A stretch of DNA of 64,000 bases, from the NCBI GenBank assembly GCA_964509425.1, contig CAZDWZ010000005.1, positions 248,001 to 312,000 on the forward strand, written 5' to 3'. Of the stretch, positions 51,274 to 60,535 are shown one piece after another. Positions within the stretch are counted from its first letter, which is position 1. Every line of letters begins with the position of its first letter. Made by a program: the position numbers and the translations under genes. The DNA comes from CAZDWZ01 sp964509425. GTDB taxonomy: Bacteria; Bdellovibrionota_C; UBA2361; SZUA-149; CAZDWZ01. The notes below the pieces were generated by a model, which saw only the letters and a list, made by a program, of their open reading frames with translations, ran no database searches and was not told the DNA's origin.

Positions 51274-52953
51274 ATGAAGAAAGTAGCATTCGGCTTCCTC
51301 GGCACTCGGCTTGATGCCGCCGGAGGTTTTGGAAAAAAGCGAGAGAGTTTTTGGAGACCGAGCATCGCCCTCGCGCGCGACGCGTCGCTCGGACTTTCTC
51401 GATTTGAGATCTGGTACGACACGAAATTCCAGAAGCTTGCGAACCTCGTGAAAGAGGACATCGAGAGTGGGGAGAATCCACCCGAAGTACTCCTCCGCAA
51501 GGCGGACATCAAGAATCCCTGGAACTTCGAGGAAGTCTACGCATTCCTTTTCGACTTTGCCGCCGATTACGTGTTTCGGCCGGAAGAGGAAGAATATTTC
51601 ATTCACCTCACCACGGGCACTCACGTCGCGCAGATCTGTCTGTTTCTCCTCGCTGAAACGCGCCATCTCCCGGCTCGTCTCATTCAAACCAGTCCACGAA
51701 GTGATGGGCAACAAACGGAGGAGCTTCGAAACGCGGACCGGGGGAGCGAGGACCAACCCGCGGAACGTAGTGAAAAACAGGAAGCACACCGGCCGTCGAT
51801 TTCGATAGTCGATCTGGATCTCGCGCGTTACGACAAGCTCGCGCAGCGGTTCGAGCGAAAGCGGCAGTCGGATCTGGAGATATTGAAGGCCGGCATCAAC
51901 ACTCGTAACTCCGCGTTTAACCGCCTGATTACCGAAATCGAGCAAGTGGCACGAGCGAGCACCGAGCCGATTCTTCTCCTCGGGCCCACCGGAGCGGGGA
52001 AATCGCATCTCGCGAAGCAGATTTATCAATTACGGCGCTCGCAACACCGGGTCGACGGAGCCTTCGTGGATATCAACTGCGCAACCATTCGTGGTGAGCA
52101 GGCGATGTCGGCACTTTTTGGACACGTTAAAGGAGCGTTCACAGGGGCGCTCAACCGGCGTGAAGGACTGTTGAAGAAGGCAGATCGCGGCCTCCTCTTT
52201 CTCGATGAAGTCGCGGAGCTCGGGATGGACGAACAGGCGATGCTCCTCCGCGCGATCGAAGATAGATTATTTCTTCCGCTGGGGAGCGATAAAGAGGAAT
52301 CGAGCGATTTTCAACTGATTGTCGGCACGAATCGCGATTTGCGACAGCGAGTGAGGGAAGGTTTATTTCGCGAGGATCTCCTAAAGCGAATGGATACCTG
52401 GAGCTTCGTGCTTCCGGGCCTTTCGGAACGCCGCGAAGACATTGAGCCGAACTTAGATTTTGAGCTTCGCAAATTTGAAGATCGTTCGGGCCGCCGGATC
52501 ACGTTTGGCCGAGAAGCGAAGCGGAGCTATCTTGACTATGCACTCTCATCGGAAGCCACCTGGGACGGGAATTTTCGCGATTTGAACGCTTCGGTGATCC
52601 GCCTCGCGACCTTGGCGCCGGAGGGTCGGATCACGGAGAAATGTGTAGCCCGGGAGGTCGCGAGGCTCGGCGAGAGCTGGTCGAGGGGCTCGAGTAACGG
52701 AGCGTCGAGCGAGAATGGTGACGCGATAATCGCCGCAGTCGGGCTTATGCCGGAGCGACTCGACATGTTTGAGCGTCCTCAACTCTCTGCGGTCATCCGC
52801 ACTTTAGGTGAAAGCCGCACACTCGCTGAAGCGGGAAGAAAGCTCTTCGGAGTGAGCCGGAAAACCCGAGAACACAGTAACGATTCCGACCGTGTCAGAA
52901 AGTATCTCGCTCGTTTTGGACTCGATGCGCGGGCGCTCTTGCGGGGCGAGTAG
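51274..52953 (+). CDS. rtcR: Sigma-54-dependent RNA-repair regulator RtcR
   Basis: 559 aa. The N-terminal CARF-type sensor (about 1-180) opens KKVAFGFLGTRLDAAGG and includes NPWNFEEVYAFLFDFA and IHLTTGTHVAQICLFLLAE, as in E. coli RtcR. The AAA+ domain has Walker A GPTGAGKS (237-244), the sigma-54 contact loop GAFTGA (287-292) and Walker B LLFLDE (307-312). A C-terminal HTH-like region (AEAGRKLFGVSRKTRE) binds upstream sites. By family knowledge RtcR senses damaged-RNA ends, probably 2',3'-cyclic-phosphate tRNA pieces, and then fires the operon. Divergent from slipin-rtcB, with the sigma-54 promoter in the shared region. Confidence 0.96.
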   Translation: MKKVAFGFLGTRLDAAGGFGKKRESFWRPSIALARDASLGLSRFEIWYDTKFQKLANLVKEDIESGENPPEVLLRKADIKNPWNFEEVYAFLFDFAADYVFRPEEEEYFIHLTTGTHVAQICLFLLAETRHLPARLIQTSPRSDGQQTEELRNADRGSEDQPAERSEKQEAHRPSISIVDLDLARYDKLAQRFERKRQSDLEILKAGINTRNSAFNRLITEIEQVARASTEPILLLGPTGAGKSHLAKQIYQLRRSQHRVDGAFVDINCATIRGEQAMSALFGHVKGAFTGALNRREGLLKKADRGLLFLDEVAELGMDEQAMLLRAIEDRLFLPLGSDKEESSDFQLIVGTNRDLRQRVREGLFREDLLKRMDTWSFVLPGLSERREDIEPNLDFELRKFEDRSGRRITFGREAKRSYLDYALSSEATWDGNFRDLNASVIRLATLAPEGRITEKCVAREVARLGESWSRGSSNGASSENGDAIIAAVGLMPERLDMFERPQLSAVIRTLGESRTLAEAGRKLFGVSRKTREHSNDSDRVRKYLARFGLDARALLRGE

Positions 52954-53170
52954 AGGGTTTCACCTCGCGAGATCGAGCGGCTGAACGGTGAGTGGCGGCT
53001 GAGGGCTACGCGGTGATGGACTCGATCTGGGACTTCGTCAAGGAATCCGGCACAGCAACGTAGCAGTGGAGATCTAATACCAGAGTAGGCACAGGCTACC
53101 GACAATAGAGTCGGATCCCGCGTATCGAGAACGCACCGACAACCGAGGTTCAAGCTGCTCCACTTGAACC

Positions 53171-53671
53171 TCAACGTTGCAACTCTTGCTCGGCCTCACG
53201 CAAGAGCCCCTCGATGTCGAGCGATCTTGTGAACATGCCGAGCGTGCCGTCAGCGTTCCTCGGCCACTCTGATTCCGGTCGATCACGATAGAGCTCAACC
53301 CCATTTAAATCGGGATCGCTCAGGTAGAGCGCTTCGCTCACCCCGTGATCCGCGGCTCCTTCGAGTTTGATTCCGGCGTCGAGAACCCGACGGAGGGCTC
53401 GTGCGAGCTGACGACGGTCCGGATAGAGAATTGCCGTGTGATAGAGGCCGGTGGAACCGGGAGGCGGCGGACTTCCTCCGAGACTCTCCCAGGTATTCAG
53501 GCCGATGTGATGATGATATCCGCCGGCCGAGATAAATGCGGCACTCGTTCCGAATCTCTGCTGAAGCTCGAACCCGAGAACCCCACAGTAAAAATCCAAA
53601 GCCCGCTCGAGATTTGAAACTTTAAGATGGACGTGGCCGATTCGGACTCGAGAATCAATCGGGATGTTCAT
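53171..53671 (-). CDS. VOC-family dioxygenase/glyoxalase-like protein
   Basis: 166 aa. One vicinal-oxygen-chelate module pair: GHVHLKVSNLERALDFYCGVLGFEL, GLYHTAILYPDRRQLARAL and DPDLNGVELYRD supply the two His and one Glu of the metal site. HHHIGLNTWES and the length match the CatE-like group (catechol-2,3-dioxygenase-related) found widely, whose members may be dioxygenases or other enzymes. The start overlaps the macro-domain stop by 4 bases, so the two are translationally coupled. Confidence 0.87.
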   Translation of the reverse strand: MNIPIDSRVRIGHVHLKVSNLERALDFYCGVLGFELQQRFGTSAAFISAGGYHHHIGLNTWESLGGSPPPPGSTGLYHTAILYPDRRQLARALRRVLDAGIKLEGAADHGVSEALYLSDPDLNGVELYRDRPESEWPRNADGTLGMFTRSLDIEGLLREAEQELQR

Positions 53672-54276
53672 GAGCTCTTTTCGAATTTCTCGAGCACCTT
53701 CTTGAAGACGGCGAGCATTTCGTTCGAGAAAAGTACGAAGCGAATTTCCTTAATCATCGGCAGCTGCTGCGCGGTAGCGGCGCATGTTCGAATCGCGATC
53801 TCCGCGGCGTCAGCTGCGGGATAATGATACGCGCCCGTGCTGATGGCGGGAAAGGCGATCGTCGAGCAGCCGGCCTTTGCCGCGAGCTCGAGACTCTTGT
53901 GATAGGCACTCGTCAGAAGCTCTGCCTCCTTTTGCCGTCCACCTCCCCATACGGGACCGACTGCATGAACGATATACTTTGCTCTGAGATTTCCGGCGCG
54001 GGTGATGACAGCGCTTCCCGTTGGGCACGGACCTTGAGCCTCACGAATCTTCCGGCACTCTTCCATGACGGTGAGTCCGCCCTCGCGATGGATCGCACCG
54101 TCAACACCGCCGCCGCCCGAGAGGCCACTGTTTGCGGCATTCACGATAACGTCAGCGCTCTCCTTCGTGATATCTCCTCGCTTGAGGACTATAATAGCTC
54201 TCTTCGTCTCCATACCTTCGGGTTTACCGCCCGGCTTCTTCCCTCCGCGAAAGGGTCCAGACTTCGTTACCTCCAC
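53668..54276 (-). CDS. Macro-domain ADP-ribose hydrolase (MacroD-like)
   Basis: 202 aa from a GTG at 54276; an ATG at 54213 would drop 21 basic residues. The macro domain has VLKRGDITKESADVIVNAANS, GGGGVDGAIH, CPTGSAVITRAGNL, IVHAVGPVW and IAFPAISTGAYHYP, all typical of MacroD-type O-acetyl-ADP-ribose deacetylases or ADP-ribosyl-protein hydrolases. Overlaps both neighbours by a few bases. It lies next to, but convergent with, rtcR; no regulatory tie is visible. Confidence 0.93.
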   Translation of the reverse strand: MEVTKSGPFRGGKKPGGKPEGMETKRAIIVLKRGDITKESADVIVNAANSGLSGGGGVDGAIHREGGLTVMEECRKIREAQGPCPTGSAVITRAGNLRAKYIVHAVGPVWGGGRQKEAELLTSAYHKSLELAAKAGCSTIAFPAISTGAYHYPAADAAEIAIRTCAATAQQLPMIKEIRFVLFSNEMLAVFKKVLEKFEKSS

Positions 54277-55991
54277 AAATTGTTCGCTCCCCGCCGGAGG
54301 TCATTCCACACTTCTTGCATAGAATTGCCTCTCCGCCGCGCCGGTTGTCGAGAGGGAATCTTCTGGGGAGTGGGGTTTGGCCAAGGATTGTAGGAGTCCT
54401 CCCGGTATGCCGGACGAGAGCGATTGTCTCGTCGTTGCTGGTATCGCGAATGGCTTTCGCAGACCGGCGGGAGTGAGCGAGCGGCGGGGAGTGCCATCCA
54501 TTCGATCGCATCTCGGGGGCACTGTTGAGAGGCGGGCCGGAAGCTCGTCCGGTCGACTTGGAAATATTGAACACCTATCGGGGGTTTGAAACTTTCCGGA
54601 GGAAGAAGTCCGTCGACACACCTCATGAAATCGGTCCAAGTATTCGCCGCATCAGCTTCGGTTGCGAGACCTTTCGCATCTCCGGTCCATACTCCGATCG
54701 CGAGCGAGGGGGTGTAGGCAACAAGCCATGCGCTTTTTCCCCCCGGTTGCTCACCTAAAGAACCAGCCACATCCCGTTGATAATTTGCCTCGCGAATTTT
54801 TCTCCCCGTCCCATGATTGATCGCTCCGCGAAGCATGTCGGTGAGTAAGAAACTCGAAACCGGGTTTGCGATGTTTTTGGTTTCTGGGGCGGGAATCGAA
54901 ATCGGCTTTCCTTGAGCGTCGATCACCGCGGCAAAAAGCCGCGCTTTCTGATGTTTTCCCCCGCTCGCGAGAGAGGCGTAGGCCGAAGTGACTTTCAACA
55001 AAGAAGCATTCTTGATGTCGAAGCTTTCCAAGATCGAGTCTGCTTTCGCTTGGCCAATTCGCGCAATGAACGCTTGAACATCGGCGTCAGTCAGCAGTTC
55101 GACGGCTTCTCTTATAGTTCGGTTTTTCGGATTTGTTCCAGGGGATGGAATCTCGAGAGAAATGGCTTCGACATCAGCTGGTTTCGGCTCTTCCAACGGA
55201 GACAGAGGTCCGAGCGAAATATTCCCTGAAAGGGTCTCGTCTACGGCGGCGAGGAAGACAAATGGCTTGGTGATCGAGGAAGCGTCTCTCTCTTCCGTCA
55301 CAAAGCTCTTTTTGCCGGCGGCCTGAGCGGATTCCGCCCAAGCTTGCACCGTTCTCGTTTTTACGTCGACGGCGACTATTGCTCGCGACTCAGCGCCGCC
55401 TTTTTTATTCACCGCCGAGAGCGCGCATCGCTGTGCTTCGGGAATGAGGTGAGTAAAGACTCGCAGATTCTTGACTTCGGACTTCTGCAGCTCGGCTGGC
55501 AGCTCAGCTTTTACTGCCGAGAGAAAGGCTGCGAGATTCGGATCTGCCTTTGATTCTTCGAGCGACGAGAGAAGAAGCGGTTCGAGACGAATAACGTCTG
55601 GAGCCTCTCCGAGTGAGTTTTCGATGGTCCCATTTCCGGAGGAGTACCGGAGGTTCATTTTCGGGAAGAACTCACCGCTCTCGTCGATAAACTCGTTGGT
55701 GATGACTCTGAGGTCGCGACTCGAGACCGAAAACTGGCCTGCTTTTTCAGGCGCCTTGGTCGTTTCCTCATACTTGAGGGACTTGAGAAGAATGGTGAGC
55801 GAAGTGAGAGGGAGTTCGGGGGCGCCTCGAAAAGTGAAAGAGGGAGAATACAGCCCGGGTGCGGGCGTCGTTGGAGTCTCATCCGCAAGAACAGCGCCGA
55901 CGAAAAGCAGCCCTCCAAGCGAAAGTCTGGCCATTTTGGCCCACGGGGCCAAAAAATAGGGCAGAGCTGAAATCACAAATCGACTGTCCAT
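54267..55991 (-). CDS. Degenerate penicillin-binding-protein-like transpeptidase
   Basis: 574 aa with a signal-anchor start. From about 215 the fold follows class A PBP transpeptidases: AIVAVDVKTRTVQAWAESA, SSITKPFVFLAAVDE (an SxxK-like SITK is kept), LLKVTSAYASLASGGK and SAWLVAYTPSLAIGVWTGD. The SxN site is not recognisable (TIREAVELLTDADVQAF), and the KTG(T) motif reads AGSLGEQPGGK, so normal transpeptidation is doubtful. No glycosyltransferase domain is present. A long Arg/Pro/Ser tail closes it. It may be a structural pseudo-enzyme in wall assembly. Stop overlaps the macro gene. Confidence 0.7.
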   Translation of the reverse strand: MDSRFVISALPYFLAPWAKMARLSLGGLLFVGAVLADETPTTPAPGLYSPSFTFRGAPELPLTSLTILLKSLKYEETTKAPEKAGQFSVSSRDLRVITNEFIDESGEFFPKMNLRYSSGNGTIENSLGEAPDVIRLEPLLLSSLEESKADPNLAAFLSAVKAELPAELQKSEVKNLRVFTHLIPEAQRCALSAVNKKGGAESRAIVAVDVKTRTVQAWAESAQAAGKKSFVTEERDASSITKPFVFLAAVDETLSGNISLGPLSPLEEPKPADVEAISLEIPSPGTNPKNRTIREAVELLTDADVQAFIARIGQAKADSILESFDIKNASLLKVTSAYASLASGGKHQKARLFAAVIDAQGKPISIPAPETKNIANPVSSFLLTDMLRGAINHGTGRKIREANYQRDVAGSLGEQPGGKSAWLVAYTPSLAIGVWTGDAKGLATEADAANTWTDFMRCVDGLLPPESFKPPIGVQYFQVDRTSFRPASQQCPRDAIEWMALPAARSLPPVCESHSRYQQRRDNRSRPAYREDSYNPWPNPTPQKIPSRQPARRRGNSMQEVWNDLRRGANNLWR

Positions 55992-56083
55992 ACCGGCTTT
56001 GAAACTATACCAAATTACTAAACTCAGGTAGCTTTCGGTCCCGGTATTTCAGTGTTGGAAATCGCACATTAGCGGCACTCATC

Positions 56084-57907
56084 GTGACTCACGGCGTTCC
56101 CCAAATACACTCTCCCGAAGGGCTTTGTCCGGGCTGCTTTTCGGAACCCCACAGCGGGTCCGCGGACGGGACCGCGGATGGCACCTCTGTCGCTTCCGCG
56201 TGTGGAATTTGCGGGTTTGACGGGATCACGGCGGAACGGAACCCTTTAGAGCTGCTGCCCGGAACCCTGCTCAAGGACCAATACCTGGTCGGCCGGGCGC
56301 TCGGACACGGGGGCTTCGGCATCACCTACCTTGGTTGGGACACGAATCTCAAACTGAAGGTGGCACTGAAAGAATATTTCCCGTCTCAATGGGCGTCTCG
56401 GCAAGCGGGAAGCTCAGGGGTGAGCGTTCACAGTCAGGAAGCTGCCCAGCACTTTAAGGACGGTCTCGAGAAGTTTCTCGATGAGGGTCGGACGCTCGCC
56501 CGCTTTCACCAGGTTCCGGGAATTGTCTCTGTTCTCAACTTCTTCCGGGAGAATCATACCGGCTACCTCGTCATGAGTTTCGTCGAGGGAATTACGTTGA
56601 AGCAGTACCTCGAAAAGCAAGGTGGAAAAATCTCGGCGGAGGCCGCCGTTCGGGTTTTACTGCCGGTCATGGACGCTTTGGCGCAAGTGCATGAAGCGGG
56701 AGTCCTTCATCGCGACATCAGTCCGGATAATATCTACATCACGCACAGCGGACAGGTGAAGCTGCTCGATTTCGGCGCGGCCCGGATGGCGCTCGGCGAA
56801 GAGCAAAAAAGCCTGTCTGTGATCTACAAGCCTGGATTTGCTCCGCCCGAGCAATACATGTCGCAGGGGAAGCAAGGCCGGTGGACCGATGTGTATGCGC
56901 TCGCAGCAACATTATACCAAGCGATAACGGGAATCACGCCGTCGCAATCCGTAGAGCGCTTCTATCGAGACGAGTTGAAATCACCGAGCAGCCTCGGAGA
57001 GAAGATATCCCCGGCAGTGGAAGCTGCGCTCTTAAAAGCTCTCGCCGTCGATTTTCAGCATCGTTTTCAATCTATGCGTGAATTCCAGAATGCGCTGATG
57101 GAAGACGGCGTGCCGGTCGAAATTCCTGGATTCGAATCACGAGAAGACCGTGAAGAAGATGAGAAGGTAAAGCCTCGGAGGCAGAAGAGGAAACCGGAAA
57201 ACGGCGGTGAGAAACAAAGCTTCCCTTGGCGACGTGCCGGTGCGGGAGCGGCGATTCTTGTTGTTCTTGCGGTCGTAGGCTACTTCGCAAAAGGCGCGTT
57301 TTACTCCGAAGCGATGGTCGAAGAGCGTCTCCGCGGACGGTGGGAACAGGCGCGCACGATGGACGGCCTCGCGATTGGCGCCAAATGGCAGCTTGAGCGA
57401 AACGGTGCTTACACCTGCGATTTCACCTACAAAGATTCGGGCGTCTTCGAGATTCGCGGCGGATCAAGCTGGAGCATGCTGTCGTCGAAAAATCCTCCGA
57501 GAGGCGGAACGTTTGCCTTCGAAGACGGGAACACGATTCTTCTTGGCATGTTCCCACTTTCAACCGCACCGATCGTTCCGTTCAAACGCCGGAGCTTGCT
57601 TCCGGCCGCGTCTCGCGCGGCTCGATATTCGGTCATCGGAATCTGGGAGCAGGAGTTCAAGGATTTCGGTGCCGAGGGAAAGCGAGTGCTCACGATTCGC
57701 GATAACGGGAATTACGAGCTTATCATCGTCGCGCACGGTGCGGGACAAATTCAAGCGAGAGATGGAATCTGGAAACTTCGCTCGAGTATCGATGAAGTCG
57801 AAGAATACGGGACGTACATCTTTCAGGATTCGAATCCCGATCGACCGAATCATGTGGTTTTGAACGGCCGAACCGGCATGACGATGCAGTGGGACAGAAT
57901 TTTTTAA
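56084..57907 (+). CDS. Zinc-ribbon Ser/Thr protein kinase with membrane anchor
   Basis: 607 aa, GTG start. N-terminal zinc ribbon (Cys15, Cys18, Cys40, Cys43). Kinase domain about 67-345: GHGGFGITY (74-82), Lys96 in ALKEYFP, HRDISPDN (209-216) where Ser replaces the usual Lys, DFG (229-231), PGFAPPEQY. One membrane span (about 386-404), then an external domain of 200 residues with Trp-Glu-Gln/Arg repeats (LRGRWEQARTMDG, GIWEQEFKDFG). First of a five-gene rightward group (channel, coiled-coil, FHA, PP2C) with short gaps, so it is probably the kinase that controls them. Confidence 0.92.
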   Translation: MTHGVPQIHSPEGLCPGCFSEPHSGSADGTADGTSVASACGICGFDGITAERNPLELLPGTLLKDQYLVGRALGHGGFGITYLGWDTNLKLKVALKEYFPSQWASRQAGSSGVSVHSQEAAQHFKDGLEKFLDEGRTLARFHQVPGIVSVLNFFRENHTGYLVMSFVEGITLKQYLEKQGGKISAEAAVRVLLPVMDALAQVHEAGVLHRDISPDNIYITHSGQVKLLDFGAARMALGEEQKSLSVIYKPGFAPPEQYMSQGKQGRWTDVYALAATLYQAITGITPSQSVERFYRDELKSPSSLGEKISPAVEAALLKALAVDFQHRFQSMREFQNALMEDGVPVEIPGFESREDREEDEKVKPRRQKRKPENGGEKQSFPWRRAGAGAAILVVLAVVGYFAKGAFYSEAMVEERLRGRWEQARTMDGLAIGAKWQLERNGAYTCDFTYKDSGVFEIRGGSSWSMLSSKNPPRGGTFAFEDGNTILLGMFPLSTAPIVPFKRRSLLPAASRAARYSVIGIWEQEFKDFGAEGKRVLTIRDNGNYELIIVAHGAGQIQARDGIWKLRSSIDEVEEYGTYIFQDSNPDRPNHVVLNGRTGMTMQWDRIF

Positions 57908-57918
57908 CGCGAGGTCGA

Positions 57919-58710
57919 ATGAATTCAGAAAAAAGCTTACGGATTGCTCTCTGGGAGCTGCCTGATCGCCGGATGATCATGGGCATCTCGGTGTTGCTCG
58001 GGCTTTTGTTCATTGCAGTTTTTACGATTTTGCTCGAACCGACCGGCCGCCCCGCCATTCTCCTCTTCGACCGGATGTCGCCGCATTTTCCGTATCCGTT
58101 TACGATTCAGAATTTTGAGCACATTATTTTCTTCATCGGGCTTGGCGAGCTTTATCTCCGTTGGCGAATCGCCGTTCGTGAGATGAAGTTTGCGGAAATG
58201 CATCTCCTTCCTGAAGACGATGAAACGGTGCTCCAGCAAAGCGATTTAGGCCCGATTCGGCGGCAAGTGGCGAAGCTCTTTAATCATGAACACGGTTTTC
58301 TGCCGTCACTTATTGATTTGAGCATTCTCCAATTTCAATCGGGACGTTCCGTTGATCAAGCGGTGGCGGTCATGACCAGTAATCTTGAGCTTATCCAGCA
58401 TCGAGTGGACCTTCGGTATGGACTTGTTCGATACATCGCCTGGTTCGTTCCAACGCTCGGATTTATCGGGACGGTTATTGGACTCGGCGCCTCGCTGGCC
58501 TCGGTGCCAAGGGAGGGAAACATCGTGATGTATGAACTCGCGCAGCAGCTTGCCGTGGGGTTCGATTGCACGATGGTCGCTCTCGTCTGGAGTGCGATTC
58601 TCGTTTTCTTTCTTCACCTCGTTCAAGAAAAGGAAGAAATGAGCGTAAACTTCGCCGGAACATACACGCTTCGAAATCTGATTAACCGGCTTTACGCTGG
58701 AAACGTTTAA
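57919..58710 (+). CDS. MotA/TolQ/ExbB-type proton channel family protein
   Basis: 263 aa from ATG 57919 after GAGGT, 11 bases after the kinase stop. Spans about 19-38 and 60-82, a cytoplasmic loop (REMKFAEMHLLPEDDETVLQ), then two long helices with the family core WFVPTLGFIGTVIGLGASLA and LAVGFDCTMVALVWSAILVFF. In TolQ/ExbB/MotA this part forms the five-subunit ring that lets ions through and drives the partner. No flagellar, Tol or TonB gene is near. The partner should be the next gene. Confidence 0.88.
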   Translation: MNSEKSLRIALWELPDRRMIMGISVLLGLLFIAVFTILLEPTGRPAILLFDRMSPHFPYPFTIQNFEHIIFFIGLGELYLRWRIAVREMKFAEMHLLPEDDETVLQQSDLGPIRRQVAKLFNHEHGFLPSLIDLSILQFQSGRSVDQAVAVMTSNLELIQHRVDLRYGLVRYIAWFVPTLGFIGTVIGLGASLASVPREGNIVMYELAQQLAVGFDCTMVALVWSAILVFFLHLVQEKEEMSVNFAGTYTLRNLINRLYAGNV

Positions 58711-58769
58711 TTGGGGGGAGAAGGCTCTCCACCTGATCCATAGCTCGGGAGTACGTCTAGAGAAATTTC

Positions 58770-60515
58770 ATGCGAACGAAGAATCGAGAGATTAACATCT
58801 TCAATATGTCGCTTCTCGACATCCTTACGGGTGCCTTGGGAGCGTTCATGTTCATGATGCTTTCGTTCGTGCCGTACTACAACATCGTGATGCAGCAGCA
58901 GCTTCAGGAAGATCCAAACAAGGAGAAGATCGAGAAATCCGAGCTTGATGATCTCAAGAAGCAGAAGAAAAAAGTGGAAGAGCTTCAGCAAGAGATCCAG
59001 CAGCTGGAGAAGGAAAAGAAAGAACTTCAAGAAAAGATCGACGAGCTCATCGAGAAACTGAAGAACTGCGGGAAAGGGGATGTCAGCGCCGAGGAGCTCG
59101 CGAAGCTCGAGGAAGAGCTGAACCTACTTCGAAAAGAAAACGAGGAGCTGAAGGCGAAGATTAAAGCGCTTCTTGCCGAAATTGATTCTCTCGAGGCGAC
59201 CATCGAAGACTTGAAGAGCAAGAACATTCTCCTCACTATCGAGCTTGACAAGCTCCGAAAGGAAATCGAGGCGCTGAAGAAGGAAATTCAGCTACTAAAG
59301 GATCGGCTTTCTAAAATTCGCGAAGGGAACCCACAGGCAGAAGCGCTCCTCCTGAAAGCGAATGCCGAAATCTCCGCACTGAAACGCACCGTCCGGATCG
59401 CCGTAATCGTCGATCATGAGGCGGACTTCGAGCTCGCGATTTTGGATCCCAAGAAAGTTTGGTTCAATCAGGATTCTACATTCCCTCTCGGGAGAAAGAG
59501 CATGCGCGTGCGGGGCCGTCGCTCACGCGGGTTCGAGCTCGAAACGATTGTGAGAGGACACCTTCAGCAAGGACCGAAGAATATGCTGCTGCTCACGGCC
59601 GATGCCTTTTTGATGCAGGGCACATACTACCTCGGCATTATCGGACGAGGGCGACCGCCGGAAGAATCGGTCGGGCCTGATGGCACTGTTAAGCCGGATG
59701 CGACGCCCAAGAAGGTCTCTCCCTTCCAAGGTCTGTTCGATGACTTTGGATCGCCGGCACCCGGGCCTCGTCCCACTGCCCCCGGGCCGCTGTCTCTGAA
59801 CTCGAATCGGATCTTCTCCATCTTCAATCGAGCTCCATGGCTCCCAGAAAACGCATACGCTCAATCGTCTGTTCCGCTCGAAGACAGAGTTGGAGGAGGA
59901 CCGGGTGAGCCAAAACCGTACCCCGCGCATTACCCCAAAGCGAAGATCAGGGGGTTTGCCATGGTGAATCACGGTCTTGATATCTTCCAGGCCTCGGAGA
60001 TGCCCACGCAGGAGGTTCCAATCTATTGGTGGATGTCGATTATCGGCGTGATTCGGGTGCCTCCCGCGGATACGTTCGAGTTCCGCTGGTATCCTCCGCG
60101 GCGAGGCGCTACACCTGATGAGGTCGACGAGAACTCTTGGGGCATGGAAGTCGGCCGGATCCAGCTCGAAGGAAAGCTTAATAAGGATCCGTATTTCCCT
60201 TTGAAGTCGGTGGCGAACTGTCCTCGAAATAGCCCCTGTATGGTTGACGCAGACGATCCGCGCGGCAGTCTTGAGAAGCGGGACGTTATTCCACAGTTCG
60301 AGCTGGACGATTCGCCGTCTCAGACAGCCGGACCGGCGCGGGATCCGGTCCCAATAGAGAGTCTGCAGGCGATGCGGGATGCGGCGAGAAAAGCTTCGCC
60401 GACTGCCACCCCGGCGGATTCACGACAGACCTATCGGATCGAGCCACTGCAGAATGCGGCGGGATCGAAGAGTTCCGGGGGCGCGGCTGATGCGCCAACT
60501 CGGAAAAACCCATAG
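58770..60515 (+). CDS. One-pass coiled-coil protein, probable stator partner
   Basis: 581 aa. Short basic N-terminus, one membrane span (about 13-38) with a single acidic Asp17 near its start (MSLLDILTGALGAFMFMML), as ExbD/TolR/MotB have. A continuous Glu/Lys/Leu coiled coil follows (about 45-210), then a region of mixed beta (AVIVDHEADFELAILDPKKVW; IYWWMSIIGVIRV) and Pro-rich linkers. No peptidoglycan-binding OmpA domain is recognised. The place directly after a MotA-like gene and the Asp-bearing helix suggest it is the second half of an ion-driven unit, with a very long arm. Function unknown. Confidence 0.72.
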   Translation: MRTKNREINIFNMSLLDILTGALGAFMFMMLSFVPYYNIVMQQQLQEDPNKEKIEKSELDDLKKQKKKVEELQQEIQQLEKEKKELQEKIDELIEKLKNCGKGDVSAEELAKLEEELNLLRKENEELKAKIKALLAEIDSLEATIEDLKSKNILLTIELDKLRKEIEALKKEIQLLKDRLSKIREGNPQAEALLLKANAEISALKRTVRIAVIVDHEADFELAILDPKKVWFNQDSTFPLGRKSMRVRGRRSRGFELETIVRGHLQQGPKNMLLLTADAFLMQGTYYLGIIGRGRPPEESVGPDGTVKPDATPKKVSPFQGLFDDFGSPAPGPRPTAPGPLSLNSNRIFSIFNRAPWLPENAYAQSSVPLEDRVGGGPGEPKPYPAHYPKAKIRGFAMVNHGLDIFQASEMPTQEVPIYWWMSIIGVIRVPPADTFEFRWYPPRRGATPDEVDENSWGMEVGRIQLEGKLNKDPYFPLKSVANCPRNSPCMVDADDPRGSLEKRDVIPQFELDDSPSQTAGPARDPVPIESLQAMRDAARKASPTATPADSRQTYRIEPLQNAAGSKSSGGAADAPTRKNP

Positions 60516-60535
60516 AGAAAGATGGAGAGACACAT

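Noticed and set aside
52954..53170. Small gene between rtcR and the VOC gene
   Set aside because: Only a 15-codon frame without a ribosome site; nothing supported is seen in this stretch.
57919..60515. Zorya-type anti-phage system
   Set aside because: A MotA-like and a MotB-like protein are present, but no ZorC, ZorD or ZorE follows and the partner lacks a recognisable OmpA-type wall-binding domain.
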